DNA from: Spirochaetia bacterium
Lineage (GTDB): Bacteria; Spirochaetota; Spirochaetia; Treponematales; Breznakiellaceae
Reading direction: 5' to 3'
DNA length: 11,920 nt
Assembly (NCBI GenBank): GCA_026002305.1
Contig: BOBI01000059.1
Location: 1-11,920 of the forward strand
Below, one piece after another: positions 1 through 6,771 of this stretch. The first letter of the stretch is position 1. Each line of letters begins with the position of its first letter. A model generated the notes under the pieces. It saw only the letters and a program-made list of their open reading frames with translations, was not told the origin of the DNA and searched no databases. The translations under genes were made by a program, and so were the position numbers.

Positions 1-888
1 GCCTTTTTTTAGTGCGATTACAGGGCATCCGGCGGCATTGGCCTCGATGGGTATAAGCCCCATGTCCTCAACCCCGGGGAAAAGCAGGGCCATACTTTGC
101 GAAAACAGCACTTCAGCCTGTTCATCGCCGACACGTCCGGCAAATGAAATTAGCTTGTGTTTCTTATACCGCCGGACAAGTTTTTTTTCCGCGCCTCCTC
201 CGGCAATAACCAATTTCCTTTGCGTTTTCAAGCAGGCTTCAATGGCGGTATTAAGCCCCTTGTTTTCCACAAGTTGCCCGAAAAATAAGTAAAAATCTTT
301 CGGATCCCTTTCCCGCAGGATAAATCTCCGGATGTCGCAGGGGCCGTAAACAACTTCCGCCGCACGCCTGTAATACCGCATAATCCGTTTTGCAGAATAA
401 CTTGAATTTGTTACAAATCTATCAACAAGGTTTGCCGATGTAATGTCCCATACCCGCAAACCCGGTATTAGTAATTTCATAAAAAACCGCTTTACGAAGG
501 AAGCTCCTTTATGGTATGTATGATACATATCCCATACATACCGCATAGGACTATGACAATAACAGAGATGATAAGCGTCTACAGAGGGAAGCACTCCTTT
601 TACCGGCCCCGCTTCGCTGGAAATAATAAGCTCATAATCTTTCAAATCAAAATCAATAAGGGCAGCGGGCATTAATGGCATATAAATTTTATACAATTTA
701 TATGCAAACGGAAGGCGGTTTATTTTTGATGTAATTATTTTGTGCGTTTTAATTTTATCACTTATATACCGCGGATTGTAAACGTGTGTGTAAATTACCG
801 CATTCGGAAATATTTCCAAAAGGCTTTCCAGCATTTTCTCACCGCCGCGCATATTCACAAGCCAGTAGTGTATTATAGCAACTTTCAT
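1..888 (-). CDS. GT4-family glycosyltransferase (WbaZ-like), 3' end cut by window edge
   Basis: This gene probably transfers a sugar from a nucleotide donor onto a growing, carrier-linked glycan at the cytoplasmic face of the inner membrane. Reading the minus strand from the ATG at 888 gives 296 residues with no stop before the window edge; the family runs to roughly 360-380, so some 70-80 C-terminal residues lie outside. The N-terminal GT-B half opens with HYWLVNMRGGEKMLE and carries YCHSPMRYVWDMYH near residues 118-131. This wording closely resembles the WbaZ-type mannosyltransferases. The C-terminal half has FFGQLVENKG and the GT4 E-x7-E motif EDMGLIPIE (E274 and E282), followed by the usual AAGCPVIA. 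An AGGA-type ribosome site lies about 7 bases before the ATG. It is the last gene seen in the operon, 67 bases after the ABC transporter. Donor and acceptor cannot be told from sequence; mannose is only suggested by the resemblance. GC rises from about 25% near its start to about 55% at the window edge. Confidence 0.88.
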   Translation of the reverse strand, partial: MKVAIIHYWLVNMRGGEKMLESLLEIFPNAVIYTHVYNPRYISDKIKTHKIITSKINRLPFAYKLYKIYMPLMPAALIDFDLKDYELIISSEAGPVKGVLPSVDAYHLCYCHSPMRYVWDMYHTYHKGASFVKRFFMKLLIPGLRVWDITSANLVDRFVTNSSYSAKRIMRYYRRAAEVVYGPCDIRRFILRERDPKDFYLFFGQLVENKGLNTAIEACLKTQRKLVIAGGGAEKKLVRRYKKHKLISFAGRVGDEQAEVLFSQSMALLFPGVEDMGLIPIEANAAGCPVIALKKG

Positions 889-928
889 AAAATGTTCCTA
901 ATAATTATTGTCCGTGTATTTGGTTTAA

Positions 929-953
929 TACCGCATAGCTCTGCTGCGCGGTA
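929..953 (-). other. Intercistronic hairpin between ABC transporter and glycosyltransferase genes
   Basis: An inverted repeat has arms TACCGC (929-934) and GCGGTA (948-953). The 13 bases between contain a nested AGC-TCT-GCT stem-loop, separated from the outer stem by a 2x2 internal loop. On the transcribed strand it begins two bases after the TGA of the ABC transporter gene. No T-run follows on that strand, so it does not look like an intrinsic terminator. An RNA-processing or stability element, or chance, are the alternatives. It sits in the only sizeable gap of the operon. Confidence 0.35.
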
Positions 954-955
954 GT

Positions 956-2674
956 TCATTTTTGATAAATAATTCCATGCTCAACAATAAAGCGTTTGTT
1001 ACACCGCTCCAAGGTGCTTAAACGATGTGCGATAATTATCAATGTTTTATCCCTGCCAACATCATAAATCTCATCCATTATTTTTGCCTCGGTTGCATTA
1101 TCAAGCGCGGAAGTTGCCTCGTCAAGAACAAGAATATCCGGATCGTCGTATAATGCTCTGGCAATTGCAATGCGTTGTTTTTGCCCGCCGCTTAATTGTA
1201 CGCCGCCCTCGCCAACCATAGTTTTAATGCCCGATTTTTCTGAAAGGAAATCCCAAATATTTGCCATTTTTAACACTTTAATTATTCGGTCTTCGTTATA
1301 AACAGATCCAAAAACAACATTTTCAGCTATGTTGCTGTCAAATAAATATATATTTTGCGGTATATAGCCTATTTTCTTTCTCCAGCTTCTGACATTTTTT
1401 AATGTGATTGGAATATCATCAGCCAGCAGCGAGCCTGTTTCCGGCATTTGCATACCTATTATTATATCAATTAAAGTTGATTTCCCGCCCCCGCTGGGGC
1501 CGGTTATGCCTATTTTATCGCCTTTTTCAACATTGAAAGAAATTCCGTTTAATACCGGACGGTTTTCCTCATACTTGAATGTTATATTCTCCAATTTCAG
1601 TGCTTTTTCAAATTTAATTTCATCTGAATTTGCAACTTCAATGGGTTGGTCATATTCTTTATATATAGCATCAAGTGATGTGCTATAAAATGAAATTTGA
1701 TTTATATTTGCTAACATTTTATTTATTGACGGTAAAATTCTAAAAAGGGATAACGCATACATTGAGATAATTGGAACAATGCTTTCGGCAGAACCTAATT
1801 TTAGTAATACAAATAATATACACAGTACAAGTAATGAAAAACCGGCGCTTTCAAGTATACACCGCGGCATCATGGTTAATGTTTGGAGTGAAGTCATTGC
1901 TTTTGAGATAGTCTGTGTTGATTCTGAAAATCTATTCTCATTGTATTTTTCAATACCTTTTAAGCGCATAATCTTAAAAGAACCGAAAGTTTCATTTAAA
2001 ACTTTAAAAATACCCATATTAGCGACATTAACATTCGCTCCCTGACTTTTATTTTGTTTAATAACAGTTTTTAATATGACAGATACCAGAACTGCTAATA
2101 TTATAGTTAATCCCAGTGTCATATACCAATTAATTGCTAACATAAAAACATACAGCATAACTACAACTATTAGATCCGAACAAACCTGTAAAGAAAAAAG
2201 AATTAGATTACTAACAGCCAGACATTGTTGTACCAACTGAGTTAATTCTGCGGAATTTTTTTTAAGGTATAAGGTGAATGGAAGGTTGAGGTATTTACCG
2301 TATATGGTGTGTGCCATGTGCCTGTAGGTGCCGAATGCAAATCTATTTAACACATACGTGTATACGATATTGTATACAGCCCGTAAAATATAGAATAAAA
2401 CAATTAAAACACCAAACGCAAAAATAAATCTTTTTCTTGATGTAAAACCAAATAAAGTAAAAAATTTTAAATAAGTTCCGGTGTCAATCAACGCGGGGTT
2501 TGATGCAATGGATATAAACGGCATAATTACTGAAACGCCAAGTGTTTCAATACCAGAAAGTAAAAGAGTTAAGAAAAATAGTATTAAAAGATAAAATTTT
2601 TGCTTTCGTGATAGCAATGTTCTTATTTTTGAAGCTATTGAAACAAAGAAACCAAAACCTAATTTATTTGCCAT
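956..2674 (-). CDS. ABC half-transporter (exporter type), probable glycan/lipid flippase, PglK/MsbA-like
   Basis: This is a 572-residue half-transporter: an N-terminal membrane domain fused to an ATPase domain, expected to work as a homodimer in the inner membrane. Hydrophobic segments lie near residues 27-53, 83-107, 155-180, 183-203, 275-293 and 298-315, fitting six helices. The ATPase domain (about 358-572) is intact: Walker A GPSGGGKST (392-400), Q-loop Q440, signature LSGGQ (494-498), Walker B ILVLDE with E519, and switch H550. Its length and its place beside a glycosyltransferase and sugar-nucleotide genes favour a PglK-type flippase for a lipid-linked oligosaccharide. The family also includes lipid-A and peptide exporters, so the substrate is an inference. 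The ATG at 2674 has AAAGGAT about 7 bases upstream. The gene follows the outer-membrane protein gene by 21 bases. Sampled lines in this gene have only 23-37% GC, well below the ends of the window. Confidence 0.9.
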   Translation of the reverse strand: MANKLGFGFFVSIASKIRTLLSRKQKFYLLILFFLTLLLSGIETLGVSVIMPFISIASNPALIDTGTYLKFFTLFGFTSRKRFIFAFGVLIVLFYILRAVYNIVYTYVLNRFAFGTYRHMAHTIYGKYLNLPFTLYLKKNSAELTQLVQQCLAVSNLILFSLQVCSDLIVVVMLYVFMLAINWYMTLGLTIILAVLVSVILKTVIKQNKSQGANVNVANMGIFKVLNETFGSFKIMRLKGIEKYNENRFSESTQTISKAMTSLQTLTMMPRCILESAGFSLLVLCILFVLLKLGSAESIVPIISMYALSLFRILPSINKMLANINQISFYSTSLDAIYKEYDQPIEVANSDEIKFEKALKLENITFKYEENRPVLNGISFNVEKGDKIGITGPSGGGKSTLIDIIIGMQMPETGSLLADDIPITLKNVRSWRKKIGYIPQNIYLFDSNIAENVVFGSVYNEDRIIKVLKMANIWDFLSEKSGIKTMVGEGGVQLSGGQKQRIAIARALYDDPDILVLDEATSALDNATEAKIMDEIYDVGRDKTLIIIAHRLSTLERCNKRFIVEHGIIYQK

Positions 2675-2695
2675 ATTTTATATCCTTTAATTTAA

Positions 2696-4324
2696 TTAGA
2701 AATACGCGCCTAATCCCATAAATATCTCCGGATCGCTTGAGAATACTGTTGAATAAGGCTCAAAGGCTGAATTTAAATTCCAGCCAAAACTGAATCGTAA
2801 ATAAATACTGCGGAAAGCTTCAGGTAAAAAAATAATTTCCAAACCTGCCGTAGCAAAAAAGTTCCAATCCAAAGGAAGTATTGTGTTCCGGTATTTATTA
2901 ATTACACTTCCCTTAATAAACGCAAAGTCAAATATTGGACCGATATGTAAATCAAAATTTATGTATCTGAAGTTATACGCGTTAAACTTTTCTGTAGATT
3001 TGAATTTTAATAGGTTGAATACGTAGTCTGTCCTGAATTTTAGCACCAGAAAATAAAAATTCAAATTTAACGAAAGTATGTTATCAGCGTTTATTGATTT
3101 ATTACTTACACCCCTTAACATTTCGCCTGCTTTAAAGCGTGTCAGGATTTCAACTTTCCCGTCTTTGTCAAACCATTGTTCAAATTTTAATCTTGAAGAA
3201 ATAGCAAAAAAATCTGTAATTTGAAAGTGCCCTATTGCGGTAAGGGCAAGATCAATATTCCACTCTGAAAAAGAAAAATGATAAAAATTATTGTTTTCAG
3301 CCGTTATACGGAATCCTTTTCTAAAATTTCCCTGCCAGTTAATAGAATCAAAACCAAGGGTATGCGATAAATCAAGTATTGTTCCCGTATGAATTCCAAA
3401 ATCCTGATTCGGCGCGCCGTAATTAAATGTTGAAGCAACGGATGGTGTGTATACAAGCGGCCCTAAAAATTTTAATTCTATTCCCGTAGGAATTTTCCAT
3501 TTTGCGAAAAGTACACTGGAAAAGAAAATTAAATCTTTAACATTTGATTTATTTAATATTTTTTCATCATCAAAGTCATAAGGTTCGTGTATTGATGTTT
3601 TTTGGTCAAAGCCCGCTGTAATTTTAGATGAAAGTACCGGAATATTAACGGAAATACCGGTTGTATTTTTATAAGATAGAGGTTCATCGAAAAAATAATT
3701 GAGCGTGTTATCAAATTTAACATTCCAAATAAGACCTGCGGCAATAAAAGGAATATTGGATTCCATGCCTGCGGTAATACTTTGCTTTGAAAATTCCCCA
3801 ATATCTGAAAGAAGGTCTAAATAGCCAAATTTCGCCTCTAACGGACTTCCTGTTCCTAAAAAGTTATAATGGATGGCTTTTAATGACAGCTCAAGCCCGG
3901 AATCCGAACTGTATTTTGGTTCGGGAAACAACATAAAATTCCCCGAATCCACCGTGTGAACAATTAGGTCGACCGGAATAGCGGTTTTCGTATTAACCTC
4001 CCGCCGCATAGTGGCGGTGTCATCTTCGTTTATAGTTTCATTTTCCCTATCAATATTATATTCAATCGACGCGGTACTAAATATTCTTTTATTTAGTAAG
4101 AGATGCTCTTTATCCGCAATGTATTCTTCCAATTTTTCTTTTCCGTTTAATATATCGCCTGTTTTTATTTCTGTAATAATAAGAATTGCAAAGCTCTTTG
4201 TTTTTCCCTTAATATCAAATGACACATCACGTATACGATAAATTTCGTTTTCGTAATCTTCTGGAAACAAACTTACAGAGATTAAGAGTAATGTAAAACA
4301 CAATAAGAAACACCTTTTAGTCAT
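2696..4324 (-). CDS. Outer-membrane beta-barrel protein with one POTRA-like domain (small Omp85/TamA-like)
   Basis: The protein has 542 residues. A signal peptide (about 1-21, hydrophobic core CFLLCFTLLLISVSLF) is followed by a POTRA-like segment at about 27-125. That segment contains FDIKGKT, KTGDIL and LLLNKRIFSTASIEY, the typical strand-helix-helix-strand-strand wording. After it come PEPKYSSDSGLEL (135-147) and NFLGTG (154-159), as at the start of Omp85 barrels. The rest is amphipathic strand material ending in GLGAYF, a C-terminal aromatic as in BAM-assembled barrels. LRGV at 403-406, about 140 residues from the end, matches the place of the Omp85 loop-6 VRGF/Y motif. BamA has about five POTRAs and TamA three; this has one. 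Known relatives insert or translocate outer-membrane proteins, so a role in assembling or exporting a surface product is inferred. The ATG overlaps the aroB stop by eight bases with only a weak GGA upstream, so translation is probably coupled. A plain porin is the alternative. Confidence 0.65.
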   Translation of the reverse strand: MTKRCFLLCFTLLLISVSLFPEDYENEIYRIRDVSFDIKGKTKSFAILIITEIKTGDILNGKEKLEEYIADKEHLLLNKRIFSTASIEYNIDRENETINEDDTATMRREVNTKTAIPVDLIVHTVDSGNFMLFPEPKYSSDSGLELSLKAIHYNFLGTGSPLEAKFGYLDLLSDIGEFSKQSITAGMESNIPFIAAGLIWNVKFDNTLNYFFDEPLSYKNTTGISVNIPVLSSKITAGFDQKTSIHEPYDFDDEKILNKSNVKDLIFFSSVLFAKWKIPTGIELKFLGPLVYTPSVASTFNYGAPNQDFGIHTGTILDLSHTLGFDSINWQGNFRKGFRITAENNNFYHFSFSEWNIDLALTAIGHFQITDFFAISSRLKFEQWFDKDGKVEILTRFKAGEMLRGVSNKSINADNILSLNLNFYFLVLKFRTDYVFNLLKFKSTEKFNAYNFRYINFDLHIGPIFDFAFIKGSVINKYRNTILPLDWNFFATAGLEIIFLPEAFRSIYLRFSFGWNLNSAFEPYSTVFSSDPEIFMGLGAYF

Positions 4325-5468
4325 TTGTTTTTCCGAAAATTATATTTTCTATTAAACCCATATCTTCAGGCTTTATATTGATAATTTCCACTCCTTTTTT
4401 TACCGGTATTATAAAATTAAAGTTCCCCGACTTTTTCTTCTTGTCATTATTCAGCGAATTTATAAAAGTTTTATTATCTTTTATAAGAGGGTGTGCCTTT
4501 TTTGTTTCGTATCCACATAGTTCAATACAATTTGTAATAGTATCCTTTTGCCTTATGCTTGTAATGCCCAGCCGTACACCTAATTCACATGAACGCACTA
4601 TGCCCCATGCAACCGCTTCGCCGTGTGTTATAACGCCTAAACCACAGGATGTTTCAAGGGCGTGGCCGAAAGTATGCCCAAGATTTAACAGCGCCCTTTT
4701 ACCTTTTGTTTCGTACAAATCTGTTTCGGTAATTCTGCCTTTGTATAATACACACTCTTTTATAAGGCTGGAAATATTTTTTATTAAGGAATCGTCCGGC
4801 TTGTTATCTCTGGAAGATGAATGATTGTTATCTAGAAATGTTTGGTTGTCAAATATTGCTTTTTTTATCGAGATCAAACATTCATACGTATTCTTTTTGT
4901 AAATGGTTTTATTTAATATTAAAGTTTTTATTATCTCCGCCATGCCGGATTTCCATTCACGCAGAGGTAATGTTGTTAAAACTGAAATTGGCATATATAT
5001 AAGGGATGCCGGATAAAAAGTTCCTGCAATATTTTTTATATCAAAGAGGTCTATTCCGGTTTTTCCGCCTAAAGAGGCATCTGCCATGCCAAGCAACGTA
5101 GTTGAAATTATGACGAGATTAACACCACGCATAAAAACAGAGGCGGCAAACGCGGCAATATCACTTATTACACCGCCGCCAACACCAATGAAAAGCCCGT
5201 CGCGCCCTATACCGGCTTCTTTTGCGCTGCGAAGTATTGATTCAACAGATTCCCATGTTTTTGCCGTTTCACCGGCTTTAATTACGCAAATATTAACCTG
5301 CCCGTTTAAAGAAATGTTTTTTGCGATGTTTATGGTGTTTTCGTCACAAATTAACAATACTCCGCGCACCCTGCCGCCTAATTCTGAAATAATGTTGTTT
5401 AATGAAGGTAATGAGCTTTGAATATGGACGGTGGATTTAAAAGCGCTTAGTTTAAAGGTTTTTGTCAT
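4317..5468 (-). CDS. aroB: 3-dehydroquinate synthase
   Basis: This enzyme turns DAHP into 3-dehydroquinate, the second step of the shikimate pathway, in the cytoplasm, using NAD and a divalent metal. The 383-residue protein has the NAD loop GVGGGVISDIAAF (95-107), RG (114-115), TTLLGMADASLGGKTG (123-138), SGMAEIIK (174-181) and LNLGHTFGHALE (261-272). Zinc ligands are E178, H265 and H282; the 17-residue gap between the histidines equals that of E. coli AroB. Substrate residues R114, D130, K136, K181, K243, R258, N262, H269 and the DKK near 342-344 are all kept, so it should be active and should not be another sugar-phosphate cyclase. It is about 24 residues longer than E. coli AroB between E178 and H265, with a polar, low-complexity insert near 207-230. 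No other shikimate gene is in the window. It starts 3 bases after the FAD-type gene stop without a clear ribosome site, suggesting coupling. Confidence 0.93.
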   Translation of the reverse strand: MTKTFKLSAFKSTVHIQSSLPSLNNIISELGGRVRGVLLICDENTINIAKNISLNGQVNICVIKAGETAKTWESVESILRSAKEAGIGRDGLFIGVGGGVISDIAAFAASVFMRGVNLVIISTTLLGMADASLGGKTGIDLFDIKNIAGTFYPASLIYMPISVLTTLPLREWKSGMAEIIKTLILNKTIYKKNTYECLISIKKAIFDNQTFLDNNHSSSRDNKPDDSLIKNISSLIKECVLYKGRITETDLYETKGKRALLNLGHTFGHALETSCGLGVITHGEAVAWGIVRSCELGVRLGITSIRQKDTITNCIELCGYETKKAHPLIKDNKTFINSLNNDKKKKSGNFNFIIPVKKGVEIINIKPEDMGLIENIIFGKTND

Positions 5469-5471
5469 AAT

Positions 5472-6302
5472 TTAGTCAACAAAATGCATTATAGCCGATT
5501 CGATAAAGTTAATCAAACAATCGCGGAAAAACAAGTCGGCAGCTACCAGATGTTTTTTCCATTCGTCAATAAAACCGGAGGCTTCTTTTATATCAAGCGG
5601 CAGTTTTTTGCCGGATAGGGTGGACTCAATATCTTTATCATAAATAATGGCGCTGCCGGAAAAAACTATCCTAACCTGTGATAAAATATCATTTTGAATA
5701 TGCGCCAAAAAAACAATAATTCCGCAGTTGTCAGATGATTCCTGATAAGGTTTTAAAGATTTGAACAGGAAATAATCCCATTGATTAAGCGGCAGACGGA
5801 TACGTGTGAATATTTCGGAATTTGAAAAGAAGCCGACATCCTCATTTTTTATAAAATCTGCTGCCTGCACCCACCGCGTGCTTGTAGAAGATCGCATTTC
5901 ATAGCGCGCGTCAAGCGCAATCATTGCGGCGTTAATAAACCTCGAGAATTTTTTTCTGCATATACAACTGCCTATTGTAATCAAATTACGCATGGGGAGT
6001 GTCGCAATATTTTTTATGGCATCGTTTAAAATTGACGGCACAAAGTTTTTTAAGTTTAAAACCCGATTAAGATTTACCGCAATGCCTATGTCAAGAAATC
6101 GATCCGTTCTGTCTATCCGGTGTAGTTCATCGATATTCTCAAGCGTGATGATAGCTTTAGGTAGAACAAATTTTTGCGTATGCTGATCCTGAAAAAGCGC
6201 GACCCCATCCAGCATTATGGAACAAAACGAATTACGGTTCAACGAGGAAAAGAATTCGTTCAGAGTTTTCGGGAAATAGAGCTGACTAATTATTTCTGAC
6301 AT
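5472..6302 (-). CDS. FAD-type subunit of a xanthine dehydrogenase/CO dehydrogenase-like complex, cofactor motifs eroded
   Basis: The 276-residue protein aligns by eye with the medium (FAD) subunit of molybdenum hydroxylases such as CoxM and XdhB. Visible landmarks are the N-terminal YFPKTLNEFFSSL, DIGIAVNLNRVL (71-82), NIATLPMRNLITIGS (98-112), MIALDA (127-132) and EIFTRIRLP (163-171), and the length is normal. Two FAD-phosphate loops are poor matches. The usual AGGTDLL-type loop reads LDGVALF (31-37). The usual TIGGN...SP..D stretch reads TIGSCICRKKFSRF (109-122), losing the second glycine and the acidic residue. FAD binding is therefore doubtful, while the fold seems kept. Translation starts at an ATG with a perfect GGAGG 7 bases upstream, inside the 3' end of the Fe-S gene (17-base overlap). 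A structural rather than flavin-binding role is an inference. Confidence 0.75.
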   Translation of the reverse strand: MSEIISQLYFPKTLNEFFSSLNRNSFCSIMLDGVALFQDQHTQKFVLPKAIITLENIDELHRIDRTDRFLDIGIAVNLNRVLNLKNFVPSILNDAIKNIATLPMRNLITIGSCICRKKFSRFINAAMIALDARYEMRSSTSTRWVQAADFIKNEDVGFFSNSEIFTRIRLPLNQWDYFLFKSLKPYQESSDNCGIIVFLAHIQNDILSQVRIVFSGSAIIYDKDIESTLSGKKLPLDIKEASGFIDEWKKHLVAADLFFRDCLINFIESAIMHFVD

Positions 6303-6771
6303 TTAAACGCCTCCGCCGTATTACCGCCGCCGCTATTACACCGTCGCATAAACTTGAAACTTCAGTGCAGCGGCATTTTATTCCGCCTAACGCGGCGGTT
6401 ATTTCGTTACGTGACGGAAGCTTATTTTGTGACAGTAATGATTCCGCCGTTAATATTTTCCCCGCATCGCAGTAACCGCAATTTTCAACATTCGCTTCTT
6501 TAAATCCCAGAATTATATCTTTGTATTCATCATTTTTTGAAAAGCCTTCGATGGTAATTATTTCGCTTGCTTTAATTCTGAATGCCGGAATTATACAGGA
6601 AGGTGAAACGGCGCCGTTAAACATTACCGAACAAACACCGCATCTTCCCGCAAGACACCCTGATTTAGCGCCGCAGAGATGAAATTCATTTCTTAAAATG
6701 TCAATTAACCGCTGTGACGGATCGGCGTTTATAATTTCATCTTCCCCGTTTAAAATAAAACTAATTGTCAT
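6286..6771 (-). CDS. 2Fe-2S subunit of a xanthine dehydrogenase/quinoline oxidoreductase-like complex
   Basis: This 161-residue protein is a small subunit with two [2Fe-2S] clusters, which passes electrons between the molybdenum site and the flavin in xanthine dehydrogenase-type enzymes. The plant-ferredoxin-like N-terminal domain has C39, C44, C47 and C59, the exact C-x4-C-x2-C-x11-C spacing. The helical C-terminal domain has C98, C101, C133 and C135, the exact C-x2-C-x31-C-x-C spacing. Length is normal. One change stands out: the residue before C98, usually a glutamine touching the molybdopterin, is asparagine (N97), and the usual CTPG reads CDAG. The C-terminal tail is basic (RRRR near 152-155). 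The gene overlaps the large-subunit gene by 11 bases and the FAD-type gene by 17; AGAGG lies 9 bases before the ATG. Of the trio this is the best preserved. I recall a T. pallidum homologue named quinoline 2-oxidoreductase (TP0080); this is unchecked. Confidence 0.88.
   Translation of the reverse strand: MTISFILNGEDEIINADPSQRLIDILRNEFHLCGAKSGCLAGRCGVCSVMFNGAVSPSCIIPAFRIKASEIITIEGFSKNDEYKDIILGFKEANVENCGYCDAGKILTAESLLSQNKLPSRNEITAALGGIKCRCTEVSSLCDGVIAAAVIRRRRLNVRNN
6310..6314 (-). promoter_or_regulatory. Ribosome binding site of the FAD-type subunit gene
   Basis: GGAGG lies 7 bases before the ATG at 6302, inside the end of the Fe-S coding region. It is the strongest Shine-Dalgarno match in the operon and fixes this start. 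Confidence 0.7.

Noticed and set aside
372..938. Three copies of ATACCGCATA within 600 bases as a repeat family
   Set aside because: Two copies fall in the glycosyltransferase gene and encode Met-Arg-Tyr in the same frame; the third belongs to the intercistronic hairpin. There is no regular spacing.
4378..4824. Plus-strand open frame of 148 codons
   Set aside because: It is the antisense shadow of aroB, whose protein is strongly conserved on the minus strand.
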